From: Gayadomonas joobiniege G7 | GTDB taxonomy: Bacteria > Pseudomonadota > Gammaproteobacteria > Enterobacterales > Alteromonadaceae | DNA length: 64,000 nt | Reading direction: 5' to 3' | Assembly (NCBI RefSeq): GCF_000300815.1 | Contig: NZ_AMRX01000007.1 | Location: 1-64,000, forward strand | Shown: positions 41,011-50,797 of the stretch, piece after piece | Layout: each line of letters begins with the position of its first letter | How positions within the stretch are numbered: position 1 is the stretch's first letter | Notes under the pieces: generated by a model | Told to the model about the DNA's origin: nothing | The model's input: only the letters and a program-made list of their open reading frames with translations | The model's database searches: none | Translations under genes and position numbers: made by a program

Positions 41011-41421
41011 ATGACACAAGAAGAAATTAGCCAGCTGATGGAAGAATCCGCACAAGACGCGGTTCGCTATGCAAAACAAGAGTATCAACTGACTTTAGAT
41101 TTTAGTATTGATAGCATTGCAGACGTAGATAAAATGTTGCTCTGGAGCTTGGCCAAATTAAACGAAGAAAAAGATCGCAAACAGGATTTTATTTTTGTTA
41201 TCTGCAATATGTTGGGTGCATATTTGGGTGAGACCTACCGCAAGCATATTGGGGGCGAATGGCTTTATGACGACAGTGATAGCAATGCGCCTGCTGTTTT
41301 GTTAGCGTTTTCAGGCCGAACATTTGCATTTCCCGGTATTTGTTATCAAAAACTTCAAGTGGATGTAAATACCAGTGTGCGTAAGTATTTTGAACTGGCG
41401 GTTGCAAACGTTACTCAATGA
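41011..41421 (+). CDS. Conserved hypothetical protein, DUF3806-like
   Basis: A 136-aa acidic, probably cytoplasmic protein that I cannot assign with confidence; the arrangement of an N-terminal helix, the ICNMLGAYLGETYRKHIGGEW stretch (in two parts around residues 65-85) and a hydrophobic LLAFSG strand recall DUF3806 proteins. AGGGGAC lies 5 nt before the ATG and cmoB ends 13 bp upstream, so it is likely the third gene of the cmoAB transcript. Its 3' end overlaps the convergent phoD-like gene by 11 bp, with no terminator between them. Confidence 0.7.
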   Translation: MTQEEISQLMEESAQDAVRYAKQEYQLTLDFSIDSIADVDKMLLWSLAKLNEEKDRKQDFIFVICNMLGAYLGETYRKHIGGEWLYDDSDSNAPAVLLAFSGRTFAFPGICYQKLQVDVNTSVRKYFELAVANVTQ

Positions 41422-43282
41422 AGTCGATGCATTTACCACGAATGGTAAAAATTTGACAACGTGTTGCCTGGCCGTTTTTATCTAATTCTAACAGGCCAAC
41501 CCCACTACCGTTAAATACACTCTGCTTCGGGTAGTCGGCTGGATGTCTACTGGCAATTTTTAAATGCCGCCGTTTAGTAAAAATATTAAGCGGCGAATTT
41601 TCACTAAAGAAAATTTGATCTAGTTTATCAAAGCACTTCAATAAACGCGCCGGAAACTCGTTTTTAAAACCACTGCAAGTGAACTGTATAATTTTATTCG
41701 CATTTTGTTTATGGCGAAGAGATACATCATAAACAAAAGAATAATGCACATCGCCGGATAGAATAATAAAGTGTCCTGGCGTGTTTAAATGCCTAAAGAT
41801 ATTCATCAACACATTCGCTGTTCCGCGGTGCGCCATCCAGTTTTCAGCATCGACCACCAAAGCTTGGCCAAAAAAGGTGAATATTTTTTGCACCGCCTCA
41901 ATCATTTTATTGCCAAACACAGGGGCCGCAGAGATCAAAATAACCGAATCATGCCCCAACATCTTTTGCTGCATATCACATAGAGCTTCCCAGTCCATTA
42001 ACCCCGACGGTTTGTTACCGTTAGATTCTGATCGCCAGCGACGGGTGCGAGTATCAAGCACCATAAGATAGGGCTTAGTATCTAATTGATAATGCCAGCC
42101 TTCAAATGCAAATAATTGCTCTATAAATTTATCCTGCGCATTACCCTGTTCGGGTCCAAAGGCCTTTCTGGCAGGTTCGAGCATAGGCTTGAAACGAGCG
42201 GGTGTGTTGCCCCACCCTTGGCATAACCAATAGGCTGATAACGCATTGCCGATAATACGTTTTGAGTAAGGATTGCCATACGCGCTTTCTTCCCAATTAC
42301 GTGTTAAGTTCCAGTCGTCTGTCACATCATGATCATCGAAGATCATATAGACAGGGATGTGGGCAAATAAGCGTCTAACGCCAGCTAGCCCCCGAGTAAA
42401 GGCCTGCAATATTTGTTTTTCATTGTCATAAACTGACTTGAACTCAGGCAATAAAACGTCAGGATGAGACCAGTGAATCGCTTGCCAAAGACTGGGGGAC
42501 CATACAAGTAAATACATCGCCAACATCTCATTGAGCGAGATAAGATGATTTTGCGCATGCACTGACGTAAACACGGGTTTGCGTTTAGCTTGAAAAAAAC
42601 GTTTATAGAGGTCTTGGTTCGCTTCGGTATGAGGCAACAACTGAACCCTTTGATAATAAGATTCAGGCAGTTCCGCCAACGCTTGACTGTTGGTAATTCG
42701 GCTGCCAGGAAGCGTTTCATGGTATAAACCTAACTGTTCAATCACTTGGCTAATCGCATGCACCATAGGGCCACAGACATCGTCTAAGTACACCTGATCG
42801 CCACTAAGCACGAGTAGGTCCGGACGCGCTTGTTCACCATTGGCTATCGACTGATCTAAACAAGCAAGTGCATCATCCGAGGGGTGATGCGGTTTACGAC
42901 AGGAGCCATGAGCAAGACGGCGAATGTTATGCGGAACATAAAAACTTAAGTTTTTTTCACCTGGATAATAGATATCGCCCAATCCGTCCGCTAGATTGTA
43001 ATTTTCCCCTCCGTCGGTTAGCTGAATCTGATATTCGATTTTTTGCTGTGATGGTAATTCGTTTTGAGGCTGCACTTGCAACAGATATACATAAGCCCTT
43101 TCACCAATTTGCACTTGTTCAGTTTTGACTGGCTGCTCAGTGAACCGACCTGTAGGTAACAAAAAATAAACGCTAAATTGATACGCTTGGCGCGTGACTA
43201 ACCAAAAAGTCACCTCGCTATTATTCAAATGGCGAAGAATCGGCCCACAGAGTATTTGTTTAGATAAATCATTTCCGGCCAT
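41411..43282 (-). CDS. PhoD-like alkaline phosphatase family protein
   Basis: Metallophosphoesterase of the PhoD family, usually phosphodiesterase/phosphomonoesterase using Ca and Fe. The 623-aa product has the family metal-binding segments HGSCRKP, LVLSGDQVYLDDV, YMIFDDHDVTDDWNL and FIILSGDVHYSFVYD in order. I see no Tat or Sec signal at the N-terminus (MAGNDLSKQILCGPIL), so unlike secreted PhoD it may be cytoplasmic. The ATG at 43282 overlaps the DUF599 stop by 14 bp; ten upstream codons are open but lie inside that gene. Substrate unknown. Confidence 0.85.
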   Translation of the reverse strand: MAGNDLSKQILCGPILRHLNNSEVTFWLVTRQAYQFSVYFLLPTGRFTEQPVKTEQVQIGERAYVYLLQVQPQNELPSQQKIEYQIQLTDGGENYNLADGLGDIYYPGEKNLSFYVPHNIRRLAHGSCRKPHHPSDDALACLDQSIANGEQARPDLLVLSGDQVYLDDVCGPMVHAISQVIEQLGLYHETLPGSRITNSQALAELPESYYQRVQLLPHTEANQDLYKRFFQAKRKPVFTSVHAQNHLISLNEMLAMYLLVWSPSLWQAIHWSHPDVLLPEFKSVYDNEKQILQAFTRGLAGVRRLFAHIPVYMIFDDHDVTDDWNLTRNWEESAYGNPYSKRIIGNALSAYWLCQGWGNTPARFKPMLEPARKAFGPEQGNAQDKFIEQLFAFEGWHYQLDTKPYLMVLDTRTRRWRSESNGNKPSGLMDWEALCDMQQKMLGHDSVILISAAPVFGNKMIEAVQKIFTFFGQALVVDAENWMAHRGTANVLMNIFRHLNTPGHFIILSGDVHYSFVYDVSLRHKQNANKIIQFTCSGFKNEFPARLLKCFDKLDQIFFSENSPLNIFTKRRHLKIASRHPADYPKQSVFNGSGVGLLELDKNGQATRCQIFTIRGKCIDFIE

Positions 43283-44024
43283 ATTTATTAAACTTGAGTT
43301 CCTGATTGTCAAGATAATACTGGCTCATCTCTAAACCGTCAGCCAGCGAACGCAACGAACGGGATTTGAATTCTCGTCGATATAAAATAGCGACCACAAT
43401 TAAGGTCACGGCGATAAATAACAATGGATGAATAAACCAACCCACTACAGCTAACGCAAAATAATAAGATCGCATACCTGCATTTAAATTATGCCCTGCT
43501 TGATCGATTAATTTACCGGCATTTACCGCAAACACTCGCTTCATTTCTTCAGTCGCACGTGTATCATTATGATTAGGTGCAGCCCCTATCATCACAGACG
43601 CAAAGCTGAACTGGCGCAGCGCCCAAGTAAATTTAAAAAAGGCATAAATCAATATCACAATGATAGTCACCACTTTTAATTGGATAATATCCATTGTTTG
43701 TGGCCACACCCAAGGGACTAGCTGAATAATTTCATAAATAGAGCGTGCTGATGTTAACGCAGTTAATGCACCAGCGATCACAAATAGCGTCGTCGAGGCA
43801 AAAAAACTAATGCTTTTTTCAATGTTCCCCATCAAAGAGGCATCGAGGATTCGGTTTTCACGCTGCAATAGATGTTTCATCCAATCTATCCGATAAATCA
43901 CCATCACACTCGACAAAGATTGCCTATGTTTAGCAGCACGCCGCGCAAACACAGCATACGACACCCAAATAATGACAAAAAGCAAAAGCGATAAAAATTC
44001 AATCCAAATGTTAGGCGCAAACAT
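43269..44024 (-). CDS. DUF599 family membrane protein
   Basis: A 251-aa integral membrane protein of the DUF599 family with about four to five helices (about 8-28, 70-92, 105-130, 185-220). The conserved start region contains FARRAAKHRQSLSSVM. Function unknown. The ATG at 44024 has ACGGA 8 nt upstream and follows the TauE-like gene by 13 bp; the frame stays open back into that gene. Placed in the middle of a three-gene operon with the permease and the PhoD-like enzyme. Confidence 0.82.
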   Translation of the reverse strand: MFAPNIWIEFLSLLLFVIIWVSYAVFARRAAKHRQSLSSVMVIYRIDWMKHLLQRENRILDASLMGNIEKSISFFASTTLFVIAGALTALTSARSIYEIIQLVPWVWPQTMDIIQLKVVTIIVILIYAFFKFTWALRQFSFASVMIGAAPNHNDTRATEEMKRVFAVNAGKLIDQAGHNLNAGMRSYYFALAVVGWFIHPLLFIAVTLIVVAILYRREFKSRSLRSLADGLEMSQYYLDNQELKFNKYGRK

Positions 44025-44037
44025 CTTTATATATCCG

Positions 44038-44802
44038 TTAAGTCCAGTTAAAGGCTTTAAACCAAAGTGATAATCCAGCAATGACGGTTAAACTCTCAAA
44101 CGCTCTTTTTACCAGTGTATTGCCCTTTGCGATCACTAACCATGCGCCAATATAACCTCCTAACAAAGAGCCTAACAATAACGCGGGCAGCCAGTCCCAC
44201 TGAACATGGGCAATATACCCTAAAGTGACCGCACCTGTACCATTCCATAAGATACCGACCATAACAAGTGTATAAGAAACAGCCCGGCCATAGGCCAAAC
44301 CAAACCATTGGATCAGCCAAATGGTCACAAACAAGCCGGTCCCTGAGGTTAATGAGCCATTTAAAAAAGCAATCACAAAAATCCCAGCCGAGCCTGTGAT
44401 ATATCCTCTTAAGTTTCGATTTTTAGTTGTTTCCTGCAAGCCTAGCTGGGGTTTACAAATAGAGTATAAACCCAACAGTAAAGTTAAAGCACCTAATAAA
44501 AAAAGTGCGATCTGGGTTGGAATTTTTAAAATAACATTCGCACCCAAGATCACGCCTGGGATCGCAGCAATGATGAGTACCAGAATCAATGGGGCTTCAA
44601 ATTGGCCTTGTTTAAGATGTTTTATTGACGCACCCACACCCAAGGCGACAGACGCCACCTTATGTGTCGCCAAAGCAACTGAAAAAGGTAAACCTAAAAA
44701 AATAATTGCAGGCAATTGCAGTAAACCAGCACCACCGCCTGCGAGTGACGATAACGTGTTTGCCAACAGACTGACCAAAAATAAAAATAATTGCTCAAGC
44801 AT
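44038..44802 (-). CDS. TauE/SafE family membrane permease
   Basis: A 254-aa polytopic membrane protein of the sulfite exporter TauE/SafE family (E. coli YfcA type) with eight predicted helices. The glycine-rich first helix SLLANTLSSLAGGGAGLLQLPAI and the repeated fold in the second half are typical. Substrates of the family include sulfite, sulfoacetate and other anions; none can be named here. First gene of the operon with DUF599 and the PhoD-like gene. Confidence 0.85.
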   Translation of the reverse strand: MLEQLFLFLVSLLANTLSSLAGGGAGLLQLPAIIFLGLPFSVALATHKVASVALGVGASIKHLKQGQFEAPLILVLIIAAIPGVILGANVILKIPTQIALFLLGALTLLLGLYSICKPQLGLQETTKNRNLRGYITGSAGIFVIAFLNGSLTSGTGLFVTIWLIQWFGLAYGRAVSYTLVMVGILWNGTGAVTLGYIAHVQWDWLPALLLGSLLGGYIGAWLVIAKGNTLVKRAFESLTVIAGLSLWFKAFNWT

Positions 44803-44829
44803 CTGGCAATCCCGCTCTTAGAAAAGTCA

Positions 44830-44849
44830 GCTGGCAGTGAACCGCCAGC
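44830..44849 (-). terminator. Possible terminator of purF
   Basis: Six-bp stem GCTGGC/GCCAGC (44830-44835 with 44844-44849) seven bp past the purF stop, followed on the minus strand by TGACTTTTC. The T-run is short, so this is tentative. Confidence 0.4.
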
Positions 44850-44856
44850 ATCTATT

Positions 44857-46368
44857 TTAGCTAAAGTTATGTATCTCTAGACTGGAACTTTGATTATTGG
44901 ACTTATGTTTGGCTGAATCGCGACGCAGTTGGTCTAAATGATCCAAATAGGCTTGGCTGACATCGTTGGTCACATAAGCACCATCAAAAACTGACGTTTC
45001 AAAACGTTTGATTTCAGGGCTTTCTTCACCAACGGCTGCGATTAAATCTTCCAGCGATTGAAAAATTAAACCATCGGCTTTAATCAGTTGGCAGATCTCA
45101 TCCACATCACGACCATAAGCAATCAACTCGTTTGCACTTGGCATGTCGATACCGTAAACGTTCGGAAAACGAATTTCTGGTGCAGCCGAGGCAAAATAAA
45201 CTTTTTTAGCACCTGCCTCGCGCGCCATTTCTATAATTTGTTCGGAGGTCGTCCCCCGAACAACTGAGTCGTCCACCAATAAAACGTTTTTGCCTTTAAA
45301 TTCTGACGAAATTGCATTTAATTTGCGTCGGACACTGCGACGTCGCTGCTGTTGACCCGGCATAATAAAAGTTCGCCCAATATAGCGATTTTTTACATAA
45401 CCTTGGCGATAAGGTAGCTCTAATGTATTCGCAATCTCTAACGCAATATCACAGCTAGTTTCTGGAATAGGTATCACAACATCTATATCCAAATCTTGCC
45501 ATTGTCGTTTGATTTTTTCGCCAAGTTTTTGCCCCATGCGAACCCGGCTAGCATAAACTGAGATGTTATCTAACGTTGAATCTGGACGAGCAAAATAGAC
45601 ATACTCAAATAAACAAGGCACTAACTCAGAATGACTGGCACATTGCTGACTAAATAACTCACCTTCTTTAGTTAAATAAACTGCCTCACCCGGTGCCACA
45701 TCACGAACCACGTCAAAACCCACAGCATCAATGGCAACACTTTCAGAAGCGACCATATATTCAGTGCCAGCTGGCGTTTCGCGTTTTCCTAATACAAGTG
45801 GGCGGATACCATACACATCTCTAAAAGCCACAACCCCAAAACCGATAATCGAAGCAACCACAGCGTAGGCCCCTCGAGCTTTTTGGTGTAAGGCAGTCAC
45901 AGCCGCAAACACGTCATCGGGTTTTAAATTCCAATCACCGCCACTTTCACACAATTCATGTGCAAATGTATTCATTAATAACTCTGAATCAGATGAGGTA
46001 TTCACGTGACGACGCGCTTCACTAATCAGGTTTTGCTTTAATTCTTCAGCATTGGTTAAATTACCATTATGTGCAAAAGCAATCCCGTAAGGCGAATTGG
46101 TATAAAAAGGCTGAGCTTCGGCAGAAGTTGACGAACCTGCAGTTGGATAACGCACATGGCCAATCCCCCAATTTCCAGACAAACGCTCCATGTGTTTTTG
46201 CTCAAACACATCACGCACCAATCCATTGGCCTTTCTGAGTTTAAACATATCATTATCGATTGTCATAATACCAGCGGCATCTTGTCCGCGGTGTTGAAGA
46301 ACAGTCAGCGCATCATACAAAGACTGATTGACAGGAGAATGAGCAACAATGCCAACGACTCCACACAT
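44857..46368 (-). CDS. purF: Amidophosphoribosyltransferase
   Basis: First committed enzyme of purine synthesis: PRPP plus glutamine to phosphoribosylamine. The 503-aa product has the N-terminal glutaminase domain with nucleophile Cys2 (MCGVVGIV), the [10 protein letters not shown] segment, and a C-terminal PRTase domain with [14 protein letters not shown] (about 365-378). It is 13 bp after cvpA, as in E. coli. I saw no PurR box upstream of cvpA. Confidence 0.97.
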   Translation of the reverse strand: MCGVVGIVAHSPVNQSLYDALTVLQHRGQDAAGIMTIDNDMFKLRKANGLVRDVFEQKHMERLSGNWGIGHVRYPTAGSSTSAEAQPFYTNSPYGIAFAHNGNLTNAEELKQNLISEARRHVNTSSDSELLMNTFAHELCESGGDWNLKPDDVFAAVTALHQKARGAYAVVASIIGFGVVAFRDVYGIRPLVLGKRETPAGTEYMVASESVAIDAVGFDVVRDVAPGEAVYLTKEGELFSQQCASHSELVPCLFEYVYFARPDSTLDNISVYASRVRMGQKLGEKIKRQWQDLDIDVVIPIPETSCDIALEIANTLELPYRQGYVKNRYIGRTFIMPGQQQRRRSVRRKLNAISSEFKGKNVLLVDDSVVRGTTSEQIIEMAREAGAKKVYFASAAPEIRFPNVYGIDMPSANELIAYGRDVDEICQLIKADGLIFQSLEDLIAAVGEESPEIKRFETSVFDGAYVTNDVSQAYLDHLDQLRRDSAKHKSNNQSSSLEIHNFS

Positions 46369-46381
46369 GGATTAATACCTC

Positions 46382-46879
46382 TTAAACAGGTTGTACATCT
46401 TTTAAAAAGGCTGAGCTTTTTTCGAAATATTCGAAAAACCACTCAACGATGATCTTAAATTCAGGAATAAGGACTGAGTCTTGCCACCATTGGGAATCGG
46501 CAACCGGTGTAAACGCATCGGCAAAAAACAACAACGCAGCCACCAGCAAAACACCACGTAAGGCACCAAACACAACACCCAATACTCTGTCAGTTCCGCT
46601 CAGGCCAGTTTTTTGCACCAGTTGAGCAATTAAATACGAAACTAAAGCACCTAGAATCAAAGATGCAATCAACAATATCGCAATTGCTGCAGCATTTCGT
46701 AAAACTTCGTCTTCAATTTCAGTTAAGTAGGTGGCTAAATCTAGATAGAATTGGCTAGCAATAAAAAAAGCACTAAACCAAACTACAAGCGATAAAGCTT
46801 CTCTTACGAAGCCCCTGATCAAGCTCACAAGCGTTGAAATGCCGATCACGGACAGGATAATATAATCGAACCAGGCCAT
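46382..46879 (-). CDS. cvpA: Colicin V production protein homologue CvpA
   Basis: A 165-aa inner-membrane protein with four hydrophobic helices (about 5-22, 28-48, 65-88, 100-122) and a short C-terminal tail. CvpA is widespread next to purF; in E. coli it is needed for colicin V secretion and affects envelope stress tolerance, but its activity is unknown. Confidence 0.9.
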   Translation of the reverse strand: MAWFDYIILSVIGISTLVSLIRGFVREALSLVVWFSAFFIASQFYLDLATYLTEIEDEVLRNAAAIAILLIASLILGALVSYLIAQLVQKTGLSGTDRVLGVVFGALRGVLLVAALLFFADAFTPVADSQWWQDSVLIPEFKIIVEWFFEYFEKSSAFLKDVQPV

Positions 46880-46944
46880 ATAAATATTTTAGATAATGAA
46901 TCTGCGCGCGGATTTTAACAGATATGACCCCCTAATTACCAATT

Positions 46945-47676
46945 TTATTCCACTGTTGAGTAAGTATAGATACGACCTTTCAATCGAGTAAGTTTTTGTA
47001 GTTCTGGTAACTGCTGTTCTAATTTGGCTTTTTCAAGTTCAGGTCCGACATAAACTTTGCTCAACACCCCGCTGGAAGTTTCCACTTGGCGACTATAAGC
47101 AACATAACCCGCTTGTTTTAATTTTTTTAATAAACTATCGGCATTGCTACGTTTGCTAAAACTACCCAACTGAATAGTCCAAGCTTGTTGGTCGCCAATG
47201 GCTTGGGTTTTAACTAGCTGGCTATCAGCTGAACTTTGTTCGGGCTGCACTTTCACCGGTATTTGTTTAACGCTGTTCTGCTCTGAATCGCGCTCTGCAG
47301 CTTCATCAGACGAGTTGGTTGCTTGTTTTTTTTGCTCGTTTTCTGTTTGTTTACGAACAGCCTGCATCCCAGTTTTATCTGTGTCGCTTGGCTCTACCGA
47401 GTCATCCTTAAACGTATTTTCATAACTTTCGTCATCCAGTTGCCCCGCCGCTATTATTTGCTCTGATTGTTTTTTTTCGGTGAGGGATTGCTCTATTTCG
47501 GTCACTGGGATTTCAGGTTGAGGTGGGATTTTAATGGTTTCACTTTGACTCGGTATTTGTTCAAAATTATCTTGATAAACCACTTTTTTCCCGTCTAAAA
47601 AATCGGGTAAAAAGATGATACATAAAGCGATAAAAATAATACTACCAACTAATCGGTTTTGAAACGCATTGCTCAT
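46945..47676 (-). CDS. dedD: SPOR-domain cell division protein DedD
   Basis: Septal-ring protein: a 243-aa product with one N-terminal transmembrane helix (about 9-27), a long linker rich in Glu, Gln and Ser (about 30-165) and a C-terminal SPOR domain (about 168-240) with WTIQLGSFSKRSNADSLLKKL split over its first half, which binds denuded septal peptidoglycan. Gene order folC-dedD-cvpA-purF matches E. coli; the start is 3 bp after the folC stop. Confidence 0.92.
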   Translation of the reverse strand: MSNAFQNRLVGSIIFIALCIIFLPDFLDGKKVVYQDNFEQIPSQSETIKIPPQPEIPVTEIEQSLTEKKQSEQIIAAGQLDDESYENTFKDDSVEPSDTDKTGMQAVRKQTENEQKKQATNSSDEAAERDSEQNSVKQIPVKVQPEQSSADSQLVKTQAIGDQQAWTIQLGSFSKRSNADSLLKKLKQAGYVAYSRQVETSSGVLSKVYVGPELEKAKLEQQLPELQKLTRLKGRIYTYSTVE

Positions 47677-47679
47677 GAT

Positions 47680-48921
47680 TTAACTCATTAATTCGCTAAC
47701 AACCCAAAAGGATCCCAAAGCGACAATAACATCTTGGCTTTGAGCCGATAATTTAGCAGCTTGGCATGCTTGGGTAAGGTTTTGATATTGACCCATAATT
47801 TTGTTTTCAGGCAGAGCTTGTGCTAATTCTTTTGCTTTTGCTCCCCTTGGCTGTTGAATATCGGCTAAATAAAAAACGTCAAAAACTTTATTTAGTAACG
47901 ATAAACACTTTTTAAAATCTTTATCGTGCAACATACCAACGACAGCAATTTTTTGACCGCTGATATTTACCGCAGCTAATTTTTTTGCCAAATATTCTAT
48001 CGCTTCGGGGTTATGAGCCACATCTAAATAAAGATCAGGCGCTGAAGCTATTTTTTGCCAACGGCCTGGCATTGTAAACTGGTGCAATGTTTCTTTTAAC
48101 AAAGTAGGATCTAATTTGACATTCAATTGTTCGAACGCTGCCATCACTGTGCTGGCATTTTGCAACGGCATATTAGGCACAGGTAAATCTGGCCAAAAAG
48201 AATGCCCCTGCCACGACCAACATTCATCACCGTCCGTTTGCGGCTCATATGATATTTTAAAGTCTTTGTTTTGGTAACGAATATCAGTCTCTAAATCCGC
48301 AGCAATATTGCTCAAGCTTATCGGCGGATTATAATCACCACAAACCGCTTTGCCACGGTGACGGAATATACCCGCTTTTTCAGCGCCGATAAGTTCCCTT
48401 GAATGGCCCAACCACTCTTGATGATCCAGTGCAATTGTCGTTATCACAGAAAGTTCAGGGTCAACGATGTTGGTCGCGTCTAACCGACCACCCAAACCAA
48501 CTTCTAACAATATGAAATCAAGTTTTGCCTGCGCTAATAATACTAATGCAGCCAAAGTTGAAAACTCAAAAAATGTCAGTGGGGTCTCACCGCGTGCTTC
48601 TTCCACAATAGCAAAAGCTTGGCAGTGCCGCGACTCACTTAACCATTCACCGTCTACCGTGACTCTCTCTCGATAGTCTTTTATATGTGGCGAGTTATAA
48701 CATCCAACGGAATAACCATGGGCTGTCAATAACTGCTGCATCAACCGGCAGCTGGTTCCTTTCCCGTTAGTGCCACCGATTAAGACGATGCGAGCGGGTT
48801 TTAAATTCAGCGCTAGTCTTTCAAACACAGCCTGCACCCGCTGCAGTCCCATATCTATTTCTTTAAGATGTAGCTGCAACAGATATTCAAGCCACTGGTT
48901 TAAATCACGCGTTTTCTGCAT
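47680..48921 (-). CDS. folC: Bifunctional folylpolyglutamate / dihydrofolate synthase
   Basis: Adds glutamates to folates and joins dihydropteroate with glutamate. The 413-aa product has the Mur-ligase-type P-loop GGTNGKGT (49-56), the downstream SPHIKDYRERV and LEVGLGGRLDATN motifs, and a C-terminal ligase domain with DVAHNPEA. It starts 18 bp after accD. Confidence 0.95.
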   Translation of the reverse strand: MQKTRDLNQWLEYLLQLHLKEIDMGLQRVQAVFERLALNLKPARIVLIGGTNGKGTSCRLMQQLLTAHGYSVGCYNSPHIKDYRERVTVDGEWLSESRHCQAFAIVEEARGETPLTFFEFSTLAALVLLAQAKLDFILLEVGLGGRLDATNIVDPELSVITTIALDHQEWLGHSRELIGAEKAGIFRHRGKAVCGDYNPPISLSNIAADLETDIRYQNKDFKISYEPQTDGDECWSWQGHSFWPDLPVPNMPLQNASTVMAAFEQLNVKLDPTLLKETLHQFTMPGRWQKIASAPDLYLDVAHNPEAIEYLAKKLAAVNISGQKIAVVGMLHDKDFKKCLSLLNKVFDVFYLADIQQPRGAKAKELAQALPENKIMGQYQNLTQACQAAKLSAQSQDVIVALGSFWVVSELMS

Positions 48922-48939
48922 TAATTCAGTGCTCGTTGC

Positions 48940-49818
48940 TTATTGCTCATCTAAACATTCTTGCTCAGGTGACGGTAACTGCATCAGCTTAGCTAATTGA
49001 CGAGCGATAACATTGCGCATCTGACGACGATCAACAATCATATCAATAGCGCCTTTTTCTAATAAAAATTCACTGCGCTGAAAACCTTCTGGTAATTTTT
49101 CACGCACAGTTTGTTCGATAACTCGAGGACCCGCAAAACCGATTAACGCTTTGGGCTCTGCAATATGAATGTCACCTAACATAGCAAAACTCGCCGAGAC
49201 ACCACCCATAGTTGGATCAGTTAACACTGAAATGTAAGGTAAACCACGTTCACTCATTTTTGCCAAAGCAGCACTGGTTTTAGCCATTTGCATTAATGAC
49301 ATTAACGCCTCTTGCATACGAGCGCCACCAGATGCCGAAAAACATATCAGAGGCAATCCGTGCTCTAAACATTCCTCTGCGGCTTTAATAAAACGCGCAC
49401 CAACAACCGATCCCATAGATCCGCCCATAAAAGAGAATTCGAAGGCCGCCGCAACAACAGGCACGCCTTTAACGGTTCCACGCATTACTACTAATGCATC
49501 TTTTTCGTTGGTTTGTTTTTGGGCAGCGCTAATACGGTCTTTATAGCGTTTTGAATCTTTAAACTTCAGGGCATCTTGCGGCTCAAGATCACTGCCCAGT
49601 TCTTGACGGTTATCAGAATCTAAAAATGCTTCCAAGCGACGGCGCGCACTGATGCGCATATGGTGATTACATTTAGGGCAAACATTCAGTTGTTGCTCTA
49701 TATCTGCGCGATAAAGAATGGATTCGCAAGCTTTACACTTGTCCCACACACCCTCAGGCACATTACTTTTTTTAGTCGAGTTTGTTTTTGGCAGTATTTT
49801 TTCTATCCAGCTATTCAT
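48940..49818 (-). CDS. accD: Acetyl-CoA carboxylase carboxyltransferase subunit beta
   Basis: Beta half of the carboxyltransferase that makes malonyl-CoA for fatty acid synthesis. The 292-aa product has the four-cysteine zinc ribbon C28-x2-C31 and C47-x2-C50 followed by the crotonase-like carboxyltransferase domain with [19 protein letters not shown] split around residue 165 and [13 protein letters not shown]. Upstream gap to truA is 122 bp and may hold a promoter. Confidence 0.96.
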   Translation of the reverse strand: MNSWIEKILPKTNSTKKSNVPEGVWDKCKACESILYRADIEQQLNVCPKCNHHMRISARRRLEAFLDSDNRQELGSDLEPQDALKFKDSKRYKDRISAAQKQTNEKDALVVMRGTVKGVPVVAAAFEFSFMGGSMGSVVGARFIKAAEECLEHGLPLICFSASGGARMQEALMSLMQMAKTSAALAKMSERGLPYISVLTDPTMGGVSASFAMLGDIHIAEPKALIGFAGPRVIEQTVREKLPEGFQRSEFLLEKGAIDMIVDRRQMRNVIARQLAKLMQLPSPEQECLDEQ

Positions 49819-49923
49819 TATAATCTCGGGAAAGTTTATTGAATTAAATGCTTAAGTATATCGTCTGACTCTATTCAGACCCGTCATTCGGCACATTAAA
49901 TCATAATATGAATTAATTTTTAA

Positions 49924-49943
49924 CAAAAACCTGCGGGTTTTTA
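49924..49943 (-). terminator. Terminator of truA
   Basis: Stem AAAAACC/GGTTTTT (49925-49931 with 49936-49942) overlapping the truA stop codon, with T-rich sequence behind it on the minus strand. Confidence 0.55.
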
Positions 49944-50744
49944 CCTCTCAAACAAATCTTGGTCAGGTAAAAACAATGGACCCACAGGGACTTTAGGTAG
50001 TTCAAATTTATCCGGATAAGTTACATCTACCAGATATAATCCATTCGCTTTTGCGGTCGCTGCTGCTAAAGTTCGGTCTTTTTGCATCAGCAAGGTTTTC
50101 AGCCAGTCAATCGGTTGCACTCCTTTTCCGACTTCAACAAGCGAACCGACAATGTTTCTCACCATATGGTGTAAAAAGGCATTCGCACTGATATCAACCA
50201 CTAAATAAGCGCCCATACGCACAACACTGACTTTATGAACATTTCGGTATGGTGTATTTGATTGGCAATGTGATGCTCTAAATGCTGTAAAGTCTTGTTC
50301 ACCCACTAACGCCTGTGCTGCTTGATGCATTTTAGTTGCATCTAACGGCTCATATATTTGCGTGACCCCGTGGCGTAGTATGCCTGGTCGAAATCGGTTA
50401 TTAAAAATAATGTAACGGTAGCGCCTAGCCGTTGCAGAAAAACGCGCATCAAAATGCCTATCAACTAAATGAGACCAACGAATAGCAATATCATCCGGCA
50501 AAAGCGTATTTGCCCCCAAAGTCCAGGCAGAAAGTTTTCGTGGGACAGGACATTCAAAATGTACGACTTGCCCAGTTGCATGAACACCCGCGTCTGTGCG
50601 TCCCGCACAAACAACACTAATCTCGCTTTGCGCAATTTGACTCAACGCTTGTTCTAGTGTTTGCTGCACAGACTTGACATGTGATTGACGTTGCCAACCC
50701 GAATAATTGGCGCCTTCGTATTCAACACCTAACGCAATTTTCAT
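49941..50744 (-). CDS. truA: tRNA pseudouridine synthase A (38-40)
   Basis: Converts uridines 38-40 of the tRNA anticodon arm to pseudouridine. The 267-aa product has the catalytic Asp51 in [14 protein letters not shown], and the later RRYRYIIFN and [11 protein letters not shown] segments. It follows the fimV-like gene by 53 bp. Confidence 0.96.
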   Translation of the reverse strand: MKIALGVEYEGANYSGWQRQSHVKSVQQTLEQALSQIAQSEISVVCAGRTDAGVHATGQVVHFECPVPRKLSAWTLGANTLLPDDIAIRWSHLVDRHFDARFSATARRYRYIIFNNRFRPGILRHGVTQIYEPLDATKMHQAAQALVGEQDFTAFRASHCQSNTPYRNVHKVSVVRMGAYLVVDISANAFLHHMVRNIVGSLVEVGKGVQPIDWLKTLLMQKDRTLAAATAKANGLYLVDVTYPDKFELPKVPVGPLFLPDQDLFER

Positions 50745-50797
50745 TTAGCCACCTGCAAAAAATTGTCGCATTATACTGATAAAATGCCACAACGCCA

